Shown here in pieces: positions 1-9,060 of a stretch of DNA of 64,000 nucleotides (within the stretch, counting starts at the first letter, position 1; each line of letters starts with the position of its first letter). The position numbers and the translations under genes are program-made. The DNA is taken from NCBI RefSeq assembly GCF_900105395.1, contig NZ_LT629775.1:9637501-9701500 (forward strand). The letters are read 5' to 3'. Source of the stretch: Streptomyces sp. TLI_053 (lineage in GTDB: Bacteria; Actinomycetota; Actinomycetes; Streptomycetales; Streptomycetaceae). Under the pieces are notes generated by a model that saw only the letters and a list, made by a program, of their open reading frames with translations, made no database searches and had not been told where the DNA came from.

Positions 1-59
1 TGGTCAAAGTGAGCGCTCATGGTGGCGTGCCAGTGGCCGTTCGAGTATTCGACCTCACG

Positions 60-482
60 TCAGACAGTTCGTGGTCGACACGCACCCGGACCTGTCGCCT
101 CACTCAGATGCTTCGAACCGGCAGGCATCCGGCCCGGACCGCCGCCGCCCCGCTGTGGAGGAGCGCGAACCGGGCGACCTGGCCGCACGCAGTACAGGTC
201 GCGCAGCCGCTCCGGGGCGCCCGGATCGGCGTGGACGAGTGCAACTTCCACCTCCTGCCCGACGTAGGTGGTGCGCAGGCAGGCGGGCACGTCCACTTCG
301 AACAGGTCCCGCTCGACCACCAGGTCCCGGTAGTGGACGTGGATCTGCCGGTCCTCCACGAGGACCCGCTGCCGGTGGACGATCCGCGCGGTGGGCTCCA
401 GCCGGACCAGAACCTGATCGGCCGGGCAGCGGCGCACGCAGTCCGGCTTGAGCAGCACCACGCTCCAGCGGGACCAGTCCAC
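60..482 (-). pseudogene. Nucleoside-diphosphate-kinase-like remnant
   Basis: The first ~95 residues after the GTG at 482 resemble the NDK N-terminus: VVLLKPDCVRR matches the conserved substrate-binding start (LIKPDAVRR), followed by an HYRDLV segment like the family's HY..H. The C-terminal half, with the catalytic NxxHGSDS histidine loop, is not recognisable and the last ~45 residues look like low-complexity noise. Coding-looking residues (RADKDSKRAFLPVSEAGDL) continue upstream to about 576 in a different frame, so a frameshift near 483 is likely. It lies just downstream of the NRPS gene on the same strand. Catalysis is unlikely as drawn. It may be decayed or affected by a sequence error. Confidence 0.4.
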
Positions 483-593
483 GCGGGAGGTCGGGGTGGC
501 CGATCCCGTCCAGGTCGCCGGCCTCGGACACCGGCAGGAAGGCGCGCTTGCTGTCCTTGTCGGCCCGCAGCACCAACGCGCGGTCGAACGGGG

Positions 594-627
594 GCCCGCC
601 TCACGCCCCGGCCCGCCTCACGCCCCG
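594..627. repeat. 17-bp perfect tandem duplication
   Basis: GCCCGCCTCACGCCCCG occurs twice head to tail (594-610 and 611-627), spanning the NRPS stop codon at 618-620. Confidence 0.9.
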
Positions 628-3600
628 ATCCGGCGCTGCGGCTCCTGGACGGCGGCGCGGAGCAGCTCCACCAGTTCCGCGGCCAGCCCGTCGGCCGTCG
701 CCGGGTCGAACAGGTCGGCGCGGTACTCCAGCTCACCGGCCAGGCCCAGCGGCTCGCGCCCGGGGCCGAGGTGTTCGGTGAGGGAGAAGGTCAGGTCGAA
801 CTTGGCGGTGCCGGTGCTCCGTCCCGAGGCCGTCACCGTCAGTCCGGGTACCGCGGGCAGTGGCGCTGGTTCGACCTGGAAGGCCAGCAGCACCTGGAAG
901 ACCGGCTGACGGTCCGTGGTCCGGGGCGGATTGACCAGGCCGACCAGCCGCTCGAACGGGGTGTCCTGGTGGTCCAGTGCCGCCAGGTCGGCCTGTCTGA
1001 CCCGGGAGAGCAGCTCCGCGAAGTCCGGGTCCCCGCCGGTGTCGGTGCGCAGCGGCACGGTGTTGACGAAGTGCCCGACCACCTCGGCGAGCGCCGGGTC
1101 GGGCCGTCCGGCGACCACGGTGCCCACCACGATGTCGGTCCCGGCGCCCCGGCGGGTCAGCAGGGCGGCCAGCGCGGTGTGCACCAGCATGAACGGTGTG
1201 GCCTCGTGCCGTCGGGCGGCCGCCACCAGCTCGGCGTGGTCGGCGGCGTCCACCGCGAACGGCAGCACGGCGCCGGGGCCGGAGTCCGCGCCGGGGCGCG
1301 GCCGGTCGCCCGGCACCGTCACCAGGGCGGGTGCGCCGTCCAGGGTCCGGCGCCAGAACTCCTCCTCGCCCTCGGGTGCGCCGTGCTGCTGCCAGAGCGC
1401 GAAGTCCGCGTACTGGACGGGCAGCGGCGGCCACGTCGGGGCCCGGCCGGCCAGCCGGTCCCGGTAGGCGGAGAGCAGGTCACGGGCCAGCAGGTCCACC
1501 GACCAGCCGTCGGCGGCGCTGTGGTGGAGCAGCAGCACCAGGGTGTGCCGGTGCGGGCCGTGCGCCAGCAGCTCGGCGCGCAGCGGGGCGTCCGCGGCCA
1601 GGTCGAAGACCGCCAGCACGGCTTCGTCCAGTGCCTGCGCCAGCCCGTGCTCCGGTACGGTGCGAAGGACCGGCTCCAGCGGCAGTTCACCGGGCCGGTG
1701 CACCCGTTGGTGGGGGATGCCCAGGTCGTCGGGGAGTGTGGTGCGCAGTGCTTCGTGGCGCTCCGTCAGGTCGTCGAGCGCGGCCTGCAGCGCCTCCCGG
1801 TCGAGCGGGCCCTCGAAGCGCAGCAGCAGCGGCAGGTTGTAGAGCGGGCCGGGTCCGTTCAACTGGTCGAGGTACCACAGGCCGTGCTGGGCGGGGGTGA
1901 GCGGAATCCGGTCCGGCCGCGGGCGGGCGGTCAGTGGTGGTCCGGCGGGCCGGGCGTCGCCGAGCAGGGCCGCGAGGGCGGCGGGGGAGGGGTGCTCGAA
2001 GAGGTCGCGCGGGCCGAGCCGGCGGCCGAACCGGACGCGGGCCTCGCCGGTCAGCCGGGCCGCGAGCAGCGAGGTGCCGCCCAGGTCGAAGAAGCTCTGC
2101 TCCGGTCCGACCGCCGGCAGGTCCAGCAGTTCGGCGAACAGCGCGCAGAGCGCCGCCTCGTTCCGGTCGGCCGGGGCCCGGCCGAGCGGGGCCGCGCCGG
2201 GGCGGGGCGGCTCGGGCAGCGCCCGCCGGTCGAGCTTGCCGTTGGGGGCCAGGGGCAGCCGGTCCAGCCAGAGCAGGGCGGCGGGCACCATGTAGCCGGG
2301 CAGCCGGGCCGACACGGTGGCCCTGACCCGGTCGGTGTCGGCCGGCCCGGAGCCGGGCGCGGCCACCAGGTAGCCGACCAGCCGCTGTCGTTCGGGGCCG
2401 TCCCCGCGCACGGCCGCCGCGGCCCGGCTCACGGCGGGATCGGCCAGCAACGCGGCCTCGACCTCGCCCAGTTCGATCCGGAAGCCGCGCACCTTCACCT
2501 GGTCGTCGCATCGCCCGCGGTACTCCAGGTCGCCGTCGGGGCGCAGCCGGGCGAGGTCCCCGGTGCGGTACATCCTCGCGCCGGGCGGTCCGGCGGGATC
2601 GGGCAGGAACCGCTCGGCGGTCAGCCCGGGGCGGGCCAGGTAGCCGGTGGCGAGCGTGGGGCCGCTCAGGTACAGCTCGCCGTCCTCGCCCGGCGGCACC
2701 GGGCGGAGCCGTGCGTCCAGCACCTGGGCGGTGGTGCCGGGCAGCGGCGTGCCGATCGGGGGCGGGCCGTCGCCGGGGGTGACGGGGGCGGTGAGGGACC
2801 AGATGGTGGTCTCGGTGGGCCCGTAGAGGTTGACCGGTGAGGTGCCGGCCGCCATCAGCCGGTCGGCCAGGTCGCGCGGCAGCGCCTCGCCGCCGACCAG
2901 TGCCCGCAGACCGTGCAGCCGGGCCGGGCGTTCGTTCAGCAGCCCGTACCAGAGGGCCGGGGTGCCCTGCACCACGGTCACTCCGGCGGCGGCGATCAGC
3001 TCGGCGAGGGCGGCCGGGTCGCCCACCTGCCGGTCGTCGGCGAGCACGACACAGGCGCCGGCGGTGAGGGCGCCGAACAGCTCCAGCCCGGCGATGTCGA
3101 AGGCGATCGTGGTGGCGGCGAGCACCCGGTCGCCGGGGCCGATGCCGAGCCGCCGGACCAGGGTGCGCAGCGCCGTGCCGTAGGCGCCGCGGGAGATCAC
3201 CACGCCCTTGGGGCGCCCGGTGGAGCCGGAGGTGTAGAGCACGTAGGCGGGCGTCCGCGGGTGGGCGTCCGGGCGGTGCTGTTCCGGGGCGCCGGGCGCG
3301 GCGGCCTCGTCACTCGCGGCGGGTCCGGCGGGATCGCCGCTCGTGGTGGGGGCGTCGCACCCGGTACTCGCGTCGTCGAGCCGCAGGACGGGCCCGCTCC
3401 ACGGCAGTTCGGTCCCCGCCGTGCTCAGCAGCAGGACGGGCGCCGACTCGGTGAGGATCCCGGTGAGCCGGTCGGCCGGGTAACGCGGGTCCAGCGGCAG
3501 GTAGGCCGCGCCGGCCTTGAGGACGGCGAGCAGCGCCACCACCAGCCCCGGCCCGCGGGCGGCCGCCACGGCGACGAGGTCGCCCGGCCGCACCCCGGCG

Positions 3601-3767
3601 CGGTGCAACCGCGCGGCCCACTCCTCGGCCCGCCGGTCGAGCTCCCGGTAGTCGATCTCCTCCCGCACCCCCCGGGCATCCGCCAGCACCAGCGCCGGTT
3701 CGGCGCCCCTGGTCCGGGCCAGCGCCTCGATCAGCGCCACCACGTCGTCCTCGTCGATACCGGTCAC
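618..3767 (-). CDS. Single-module NRPS, A-PCP-C, predicted glycine-activating
   Basis: This 1049-residue nonribosomal peptide synthetase has an adenylation domain (about 1-510; LYTSGSTGRPKG near 177, LYGPTETT, YRTGDL, NGKLDR), a carrier domain with phosphopantetheine serine near 566 (DLGGTSL) and a C-terminal condensation domain (about 610-1049; HHSAADG near 738 intact). Hand alignment to GrsA gives the pocket D-I-L-Q-V-G-L-I-W(-K), close to the classic glycine code DILQLGLIWK. There is no thioesterase or N-terminal C domain, so it should load an amino acid and pass it on, or condense it with a partner not seen here. I chose the GTG at 3767 because GGGGGA lies six bases upstream. The open frame runs on to 4019, but that part lacks coding character. 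Confidence 0.93.
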   Translation of the reverse strand: MTGIDEDDVVALIEALARTRGAEPALVLADARGVREEIDYRELDRRAEEWAARLHRAGVRPGDLVAVAAARGPGLVVALLAVLKAGAAYLPLDPRYPADRLTGILTESAPVLLLSTAGTELPWSGPVLRLDDASTGCDAPTTSGDPAGPAASDEAAAPGAPEQHRPDAHPRTPAYVLYTSGSTGRPKGVVISRGAYGTALRTLVRRLGIGPGDRVLAATTIAFDIAGLELFGALTAGACVVLADDRQVGDPAALAELIAAAGVTVVQGTPALWYGLLNERPARLHGLRALVGGEALPRDLADRLMAAGTSPVNLYGPTETTIWSLTAPVTPGDGPPPIGTPLPGTTAQVLDARLRPVPPGEDGELYLSGPTLATGYLARPGLTAERFLPDPAGPPGARMYRTGDLARLRPDGDLEYRGRCDDQVKVRGFRIELGEVEAALLADPAVSRAAAAVRGDGPERQRLVGYLVAAPGSGPADTDRVRATVSARLPGYMVPAALLWLDRLPLAPNGKLDRRALPEPPRPGAAPLGRAPADRNEAALCALFAELLDLPAVGPEQSFFDLGGTSLLAARLTGEARVRFGRRLGPRDLFEHPSPAALAALLGDARPAGPPLTARPRPDRIPLTPAQHGLWYLDQLNGPGPLYNLPLLLRFEGPLDREALQAALDDLTERHEALRTTLPDDLGIPHQRVHRPGELPLEPVLRTVPEHGLAQALDEAVLAVFDLAADAPLRAELLAHGPHRHTLVLLLHHSAADGWSVDLLARDLLSAYRDRLAGRAPTWPPLPVQYADFALWQQHGAPEGEEEFWRRTLDGAPALVTVPGDRPRPGADSGPGAVLPFAVDAADHAELVAAARRHEATPFMLVHTALAALLTRRGAGTDIVVGTVVAGRPDPALAEVVGHFVNTVPLRTDTGGDPDFAELLSRVRQADLAALDHQDTPFERLVGLVNPPRTTDRQPVFQVLLAFQVEPAPLPAVPGLTVTASGRSTGTAKFDLTFSLTEHLGPGREPLGLAGELEYRADLFDPATADGLAAELVELLRAAVQEPQRRIGA

Positions 3768-4166
3768 ATTTCCCCCACCCGTCACGGCATATGACATGTG
3801 AAACAGTACACCCGCCGCCTCCTTCGCGGCCGAAGTTCCGGCGGCGGCTCCGGACGAGCGGGAGGCGGGGGAGGGGCCGGCTGTCTGCGCGCCCGACGCT
3901 CCGGTCCGGCACATGCTCTCCGGCGCCGAACCCGGCGTCGCTCCGGCGGCTCTCGGCCGACTCGGCGCTCCGCCCGCCCGGTGTGCCCGCCGGCCGTCTC
4001 GACTTCCCTTGGGCGTCAACTGTCCTTCGACGCCGCCACCGAGGCGGCCCGTGCTGATGGAGCGTCAAGCACGTTGGCGGGTAGCCGTTTCGTGGGAACC
4101 GCGATGTTGCGTCGTTCGTCTCCTCTGGCGCACACTCCGCAGAACGACTCGACACGAGGAGTAACA

Positions 4167-4484
4167 GTGGGCGTGACCGACCTGAACGGGAGTACCGTCC
4201 GCGTCGACCCGCAGGCGTTGGCGGGGGCGGGCAAGATCGCACTGGACTTCCGGCAGATCGTGCTGGCGACCTCGGGAACGCTGGAGACTGCGGCCAACAG
4301 CGCCGCCGGCGGCTTGTCGGGCTGGCAGACCGCCTCCGTGCTGACCCGGTTGGCCCAGGTGTGGGAGAAGCAGTCGGACGCGCTCGCGGAGCGGCTCGGC
4401 CGGACCGGCGGGAACCTGGAGGCCACCGCCCAGCAGTACCGTTCGACCGAGGCCGCCAACCAGACCGCCTTTGAGGGGCAGTGA
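4167..4484 (+). CDS. WXG100-family-like small secreted protein (ESAT-6 type)
   Basis: A 105-residue helical protein starting at GTG 4167 with GAGGAG a few bases upstream. It has the size and two-helix character of WXG100 proteins, with a central SGWQTA in the W-x-G-like turn and long Ala/Glu/Gln-rich helices either side. Such proteins form dimers and are exported by type VII (ESX) systems, often as partners of larger WXG-domain effectors. The stop overlaps the GTG start of the next gene, whose product also begins with a WXG-like helical domain, so the two probably act together. It diverges from the NRPS gene. No ESX ATPase is in the window. Confidence 0.75.
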   Translation: MGVTDLNGSTVRVDPQALAGAGKIALDFRQIVLATSGTLETAANSAAGGLSGWQTASVLTRLAQVWEKQSDALAERLGRTGGNLEATAQQYRSTEAANQTAFEGQ

Positions 4485-5653
4485 GCGCGATGCTGACCGT
4501 CGATCAGGTCCGTGACGCCAGGACCGGCCCGCTGCGGTCGGCCGGGCAGGGCTGGTTCACCCAGTCCCGCTTCCTCGCCGCACTGGCCGCCCGCTACCGC
4601 ACGGAGGTCGCCGACGCGACGGCCCGGAGCGGCTGGGCGGGGCCGGCGGCCGATGCCGCGCGGGCCGCGATGGCCGACGACCAGCGGCAGTTGGACGCGG
4701 CCCAGCGGGAGGCGGCGGCGCTCGCCACCGCACTGACCACCGCCGCGGCCGAGTTCGAGGCCGCGCAGCAGGCCCTGGTCCAGGCTCTGGACGACGCCGC
4801 CCGCCTGGGCGTGAACGTGACTCCGGACGGCGGGGTGAACTGGCCGGAGTCCATGCGCAACGATCCCGACACGCGGTCCGGCGAGCTCCCGGAGAAGGCC
4901 CGCGAGGTGCACGGGCGGATCAACGACGCCCTGCGGAGGGCCACCGCGGCCGACCAGGCGGCCTGCCAGGACATCACCGACGACCTGGGCATCCACGAGG
5001 ACGCGTTCAACGCCACCGCTCACGACGGCCGCCGGGCCGACCCGGGCACCATCCTGGCCGGCTACCAGGTCAAGGACGATCCGCACGGCACGGTCAAGTA
5101 CCCGGACGCGATCACCGCCTGGGTGCTCGGCATCGACCGGCAGAAGATCACCGCGAGCGAGGCGCTCATGCTGGACGGGCTCACCGTCTTCGCCCGGATG
5201 GATTTCTCGGACATCAAGGACAAGGCCTTCGACGTCTCCGGCGAGAAGTTCTCCCCCGTCAACGGCGAGAACGACAGCCATCGGGACGCGTTCCGGCACG
5301 CGTACTGGAACGCGCTGATGACGAAGCGCTTCGGCGAGGACTGGGCCAAGCGCTATGCGAGCGCGCACGAGCAGTTGCCGGGGAATCCCGGTGACCGGGA
5401 AGCCATGGACCTCTTCAACAACGAGGTCGGCCGCCGGATCGCCGCGGCGAATCCGCACGCCTCGGACCAGGAGCTCGAGCGTCTGGTGGAGGAGGCCGTG
5501 CGGCGCGGTGACACGGTGGTGATCAAGCCGGAGGGCGGCGCCCTGGCCTACAGCGACCAGGTCGAGGACGGCCGGACCGGAAAGAGCAACAACAAACCGT
5601 TCGAGGGCAAGGGTCAGGACCCGGGCGGAGTGCCGTCGGGGCTGAAGTCCTGA
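4481..5653 (+). CDS. WXG-domain effector with C-terminal DUF6973-like domain
   Basis: A 390-residue protein beginning at GTG 4481, overlapping the previous stop; ATG 4490 is an alternative. Residues 1-110 are an Ala-rich helical hairpin with SGWAGPAADAAR, typical of WXG/LXG export domains. The C-terminal half has a conserved-looking histidine block, NDSHRDAFRHAYWNALM, then HEQLPG and MDLFNNEVGRR. I recall this as the DUF6973 fold found at the C-termini of polymorphic toxins and bacteriocin-like proteins. Together this suggests a type VII-exported effector. The enzymatic activity is unknown. The downstream lipoprotein overlaps by one base and could be a cognate immunity or partner protein. Confidence 0.75.
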   Translation: MSAMLTVDQVRDARTGPLRSAGQGWFTQSRFLAALAARYRTEVADATARSGWAGPAADAARAAMADDQRQLDAAQREAAALATALTTAAAEFEAAQQALVQALDDAARLGVNVTPDGGVNWPESMRNDPDTRSGELPEKAREVHGRINDALRRATAADQAACQDITDDLGIHEDAFNATAHDGRRADPGTILAGYQVKDDPHGTVKYPDAITAWVLGIDRQKITASEALMLDGLTVFARMDFSDIKDKAFDVSGEKFSPVNGENDSHRDAFRHAYWNALMTKRFGEDWAKRYASAHEQLPGNPGDREAMDLFNNEVGRRIAAANPHASDQELERLVEEAVRRGDTVVIKPEGGALAYSDQVEDGRTGKSNNKPFEGKGQDPGGVPSGLKS

Positions 5654-6114
5654 TGGCGGCCCGCCGCGTTCCGGCCCCGGTGCTCACCGGACTGCTCTCA
5701 GCCGTGCTCGCCGGGGCGCCGGTGGCCGGGTGCGCCGCGGGCGAGGAGCCGGTGCGGGCCGTGATCAGTGCGGAACTGGACCGGGAGCTGGAGGCGTTGG
5801 GGCCGTCCGGCCCGGGTGAGGTGACGCTGACGTCACCGGGTGGCCTCGACTGGGACACGGTGTACGTGTTCGGTCGCGGCACCCGGGACGAGGAGATCTC
5901 GAAGGTGGTCGGCGACCCGGTGCACTGGGAGGAACAGGACGTCAGTCGGTCGTCGTCCGAGCTGATGGTCTTCGTGGCCGGGGGTGAGGCCGTCGGTGCC
6001 TACGAGATCGCGGTCGGGTTCGGCCGGGTCGACTACCGGCGGCCGCTGCACCGGGAGGTGCGGCTGGCGACCGCCACCGGGACCGACGCCGCGGTCCGCG
6101 TGGTCGGTCAGTAG
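5653..6114 (+). CDS. Small lipoprotein, possible partner or immunity protein of the WXG effector
   Basis: A 153-residue protein with an N-terminal hydrophobic segment ending in a lipobox-like VAGC, so probably lipid-anchored outside the membrane. The start ATG overlaps the stop of the effector gene (TGATG), indicating tight coupling. The mature part is acidic with alternating short strands and no family I recognise. An extracytoplasmic immunity role would fit the position, but that is inference from context only. Confidence 0.7.
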   Translation: MAARRVPAPVLTGLLSAVLAGAPVAGCAAGEEPVRAVISAELDRELEALGPSGPGEVTLTSPGGLDWDTVYVFGRGTRDEEISKVVGDPVHWEEQDVSRSSSELMVFVAGGEAVGAYEIAVGFGRVDYRRPLHREVRLATATGTDAAVRVVGQ

Positions 6115-6215
6115 GGATCGACGGCGGGGGATCGGCAGCGGGGGATCGGCCGGTGGGGGGCCGGCCGGTGGGGGCGGGCCGGCGCCCTTCGGTCGGGGCC
6201 GGCTCGGACCGGCCA

Positions 6216-6759
6216 CTACTGGATGCTCCAGCGGTGCGGGTGGTCCGGGTCGGTGGGGCAGGCGAAGAGGTTGAGCTCGCCGTGTCGGCCCACGACGACC
6301 TCGGTGGGTGTGGCGTGCTGACGGGCGGGCAGGTCCCGGTCCTCCAGCGGCCGCCAGCTGCCGCTGCCGCCGTCCCACTCCGAGCTGTCGACGGTCAGCA
6401 GCAGGTGCATCGGCGTCCGGCAGGTGTGGCAGTTCATGGGGTACGGGTCGGTGGCGTGCCGGGAGGCGAAGCCGCCGACCCGCCAGCCCGGCGGGATCGA
6501 CAGGTCGTACTGGTAGCGGACCGGCTCGGCTCCGTCGTCGTCCGCGGACCGCTCGGCCTCCTCCTCAAGTGCTCTCTCCCAGGCATCGATCCGGGTGCAC
6601 AGGTCCTCGGGCAGGAGGCCCGGCGAAGTCGTCCTCCCTCGCGGCCGGGCCCGCAAGGGCGATCCGGCGCAGCGCACGCGGAACGTCCTCCACCGGCCAG
6701 CTCGGGTGGGAGGTCTCAAGCCCGTCCCAGACCACTGCGTCCAACGCTTCCAGCGACAT
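6216..6759 (-). pseudogene. Hypothetical protein gene split by a single-base frameshift
   Basis: Two overlapping minus-strand frames form one sensible protein: MSLEALDAVVWDGLETSH up to AREDDF in one frame, then LLPEDLCTRIDAWERALEEE to the stop at 6216 in another. Reading through needs removal of one G in the GGG of GCCGGGCC near 6623. The C-terminal half has MNCHTCRTPMHLLLTVDSS, a CxxC-containing segment that vaguely recalls the DUF1963 (YwqG-like) family. Function unknown. It is either a real inactivating insertion or a sequencing error. Confidence 0.55.
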
Positions 6760-7073
6760 TCCCACCGTCGTCGTCCCGTCCGCCAGTGCCTCGTCCTGCT
6801 CTTCTCGACCGTCATCGTCCAGGAAGGCAGCCCTCCTGTCGCCCGGAGTTCGCGCCGTCCTCCGTACGGGGCACAGCTCGGTCCGGAGCGCGGCGGCAGT
6901 CGTGGCCGGAAAGCCGACGGAGTGCCCGCCACGGGCACCGGCCACCGGGACCGGGGCGCGCCGCACCGGATCGTCAGTGCCGCATCGCCGCGCCCGAACA
7001 GCGCGCGGCCGATCTCACCGGTGAACTCGCGGAGCGCGACGAAGAACTCCAGGCCGTCCCCTGATCAGTCGGC

Positions 7074-7601
7074 TCAACACGGGCCGCCGGCCTCGGCCAC
7101 GGGTGCGGCGGGACAGCGATCACTTCCTACCGCACCCGCAGCGACGAGCTGGAACGCCTGCATGCCGTCCATGGGGGTGCCATCGGGATGCAGCCCGAAG
7201 GCTGCCGCCAGAACGGTTGGGAGATCGGCTTCGGGGACAGCGGCGCGCAGCTCGGCGAGGACATCGGGAAAGTCGACGTCCTCGATGAAGCCCAGATACT
7301 CCTGGCGCAAGCGGTGGATGACCTCCACCAGCTCGGGCCTCAGCCGCATCCAGGCGCGGGACGTCCGGATCTCCTCCGCGACCTGGTCCATGAACCAGCG
7401 CATGACCTGGTACGGGATGTCCAGGTGCTGTCCTCGGGGATCGAAGCACACCGTCGGCTCGCGCGTCGGGTCCTCGTCGGGGATGACCGCGGTCATCGCG
7501 GCCCGTTGCTCCCGGACGAGGTCCAGCTCCAGGTGCCAGGCGTCCTCGGACACGGAGTACATCGCGGTGATCGCGTAGTCGCGGCTGGGGTGTACGACCA
7601 T
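7074..7601 (-). CDS. Hypothetical protein
   Basis: A 175-residue protein starting at ATG 7601 (MVVHPSRDYAITAMYSVSED). The sequence is well balanced, with an acidic, tryptophan-containing N-terminal half (DAWHLELDLV, RWFMDQVAEEI) and a helical middle (VEVIHRLRQEYLGFIED). I do not recognise a family. The upstream gene on the same strand ends five bases before it, so the two form a small operon of unknown role. Confidence 0.7.
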   Translation of the reverse strand: MVVHPSRDYAITAMYSVSEDAWHLELDLVREQRAAMTAVIPDEDPTREPTVCFDPRGQHLDIPYQVMRWFMDQVAEEIRTSRAWMRLRPELVEVIHRLRQEYLGFIEDVDFPDVLAELRAAVPEADLPTVLAAAFGLHPDGTPMDGMQAFQLVAAGAVGSDRCPAAPVAEAGGPC

Positions 7602-7606
7602 CGTTC

Positions 7607-8119
7607 TCAGGCCTTCCGGTCGATCGGCGGTGTGGTGCGGACCTCGGTGTCCGGGGCCGGCCGCAGGCCGGCCGTGGCGACGTAGTCGGTGAGGTCGATC
7701 CGGCCGCCGTCGGTTCCGTCGTCCCAGCTGGTCCAGAGCCTCGACTCCTCGCCGTCCCAGGAGCCGACGTCCTCGCTCGGATGCTGCTCGACAGTCCCTT
7801 TGCCGTGACGGTACCGCAGGTACAGGTAGTGGCCCCTGGCCGTCCAAGCGGCCCACTGCGACGGGCAACCCCCAGAGGTCTGCACCACGCGCGTGAGAGT
7901 CACATCCTCGTGCAGGTGGGCCTCGACAGCGCCCGGATGCCGGTCGTGGGCGACGAGGAGATCGTCCACGAGACCGAGCAGGCGGACGCTGCCGCCTGGG
8001 AACTGGAGCGTGAGGCCGGCTGTGAAGCCGACCGCCGTCGTTGTAGTCGATCTCCCGCACCGATCGGCTCGGCTGTCCGACGAATCGGTCAGCGGAACAT
8101 CCGGCGAATCGTCGATCAC
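7607..8119 (-). CDS. Hypothetical protein
   Basis: About 170 residues from the GTG at 8119, with a frame open to 8308. The coding part contains VGFTAGLTLQFPGGSVRLLGLVDDLL and ARGHYLYLRYRHGKGT, suggesting a compact beta-rich cytoplasmic protein. No signal peptide, membrane segment or known motif is seen. It precedes the gene at 7074-7601 by five bases and is probably cotranscribed. The exact start is uncertain. Confidence 0.6.
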   Translation of the reverse strand: MIDDSPDVPLTDSSDSRADRCGRSTTTTAVGFTAGLTLQFPGGSVRLLGLVDDLLVAHDRHPGAVEAHLHEDVTLTRVVQTSGGCPSQWAAWTARGHYLYLRYRHGKGTVEQHPSEDVGSWDGEESRLWTSWDDGTDGGRIDLTDYVATAGLRPAPDTEVRTTPPIDRKA

Positions 8120-8207
8120 CCGCCGATGCTCGCGCCCGGCTGCGCAAGTCTGGAGGGCGTCATACAGCGCGGTCTGCTGCGCGGAACGGTTGAGGATCCG
8201 CGGCACG

Positions 8208-8888
8208 CTATGCGCACGTGGCGTCCCGGCTCCCCCTGGACACATACGCGCCGAAGACAGAGAGATCGAGATCCTTGAGGGACTCCAGCACCAGAGTGGC
8301 AATCGCAAAGCGGGGATCGCAGCGATCAGCGGCCTCGGGAACGGCGACGACCGTCATCCGGGCCGACACGCCGGCGAGGACGCCGTTGAGGGAGACCTCG
8401 ATCACAATGCATTCGCCGGGTGAGGCGCCGAGGGCGGCGGCTGCGCGGAGATAGGCGCCCGGGTGGGGTTTGCCGTGTTCGTCGTCCTCGGCCGAGAACA
8501 CGGCATCGAAGGATCGGACAAGGCCGGTGCTCGCGAGCGCGGCCCGAATCACCGACTCCGGCGAGGACGACACGACGGCCATCGCCCTCGATGCACGCGC
8601 ACACGCCGCGACGGCGTGTTCGGCGCCGGGTTTCAGCGCCACTCCCTCCAACCCACGGCACACGGCGGCCACGATCTGCTGCTCGACGTCGTAGGGGTCG
8701 GCTTGAAGGGTGGCCCGATCGAACCAGTAGGCCACCATGTCCCTTTGCCGAAGCCCGCGCGTGGCCGCCTGCATCTCCGTTGTGAGGTGCAGGCCGAGCG
8801 GACCGAACACTTCACGCTTTGCCGCGTCCCAGATCGGCTCGGAGTCGATCAGAAGGCCGTCCAGGTCGAACAGGACAATCGGTTGCAT
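8208..8888 (-). CDS. HAD-superfamily phosphatase (subfamily IA) with altered motif IV
   Basis: A 226-residue haloacid-dehalogenase-like hydrolase resembling YniC-type sugar-phosphate phosphatases. Motif I is FDLDGLLIDSEP (nucleophile Asp8, acid/base Asp10), motif II is VVSSSP near 108, and the motif III lysine is Lys140 (HGKPHP). Motif IV, normally ED-S-xx-G, reads IEVSLNGV: the second acidic residue is valine at 165, a single-base change from GAC to GTC. That residue normally helps bind magnesium, so activity may be reduced or lost. It stands alone. Confidence 0.88.
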   Translation of the reverse strand: MQPIVLFDLDGLLIDSEPIWDAAKREVFGPLGLHLTTEMQAATRGLRQRDMVAYWFDRATLQADPYDVEQQIVAAVCRGLEGVALKPGAEHAVAACARASRAMAVVSSSPESVIRAALASTGLVRSFDAVFSAEDDEHGKPHPGAYLRAAAALGASPGECIVIEVSLNGVLAGVSARMTVVAVPEAADRCDPRFAIATLVLESLKDLDLSVFGAYVSRGSRDATCA

Positions 8889-9035
8889 CGGTTGCTCTTT
8901 CGTTGGCGATCACGCGAGGACGAGACGATTCGCTGCCCCGCCGTGCACGAGCAGATGCTAGTGCGGTCGATGACGATGCTCATGAGGCGCCGGCCGACGC
9001 GGCGGCGAGCGTGAACCGTCCCGGGGTGGGCTCGT

Positions 9036-9060
9036 CAGCCCAGCCCAGCCCAGCCCAGCC
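9036..9060. repeat. Five tandem CAGCC units
   Basis: CAGCC is repeated five times exactly, followed by three CCGG units (9061-9072). Confidence 0.9.

Noticed and set aside
9..2840. 943-codon plus-strand frame opposite the NRPS gene
   Set aside because: It is antisense to a clear NRPS and shows only the Gly/Arg/Val-rich composition of a GC-rich shadow frame.
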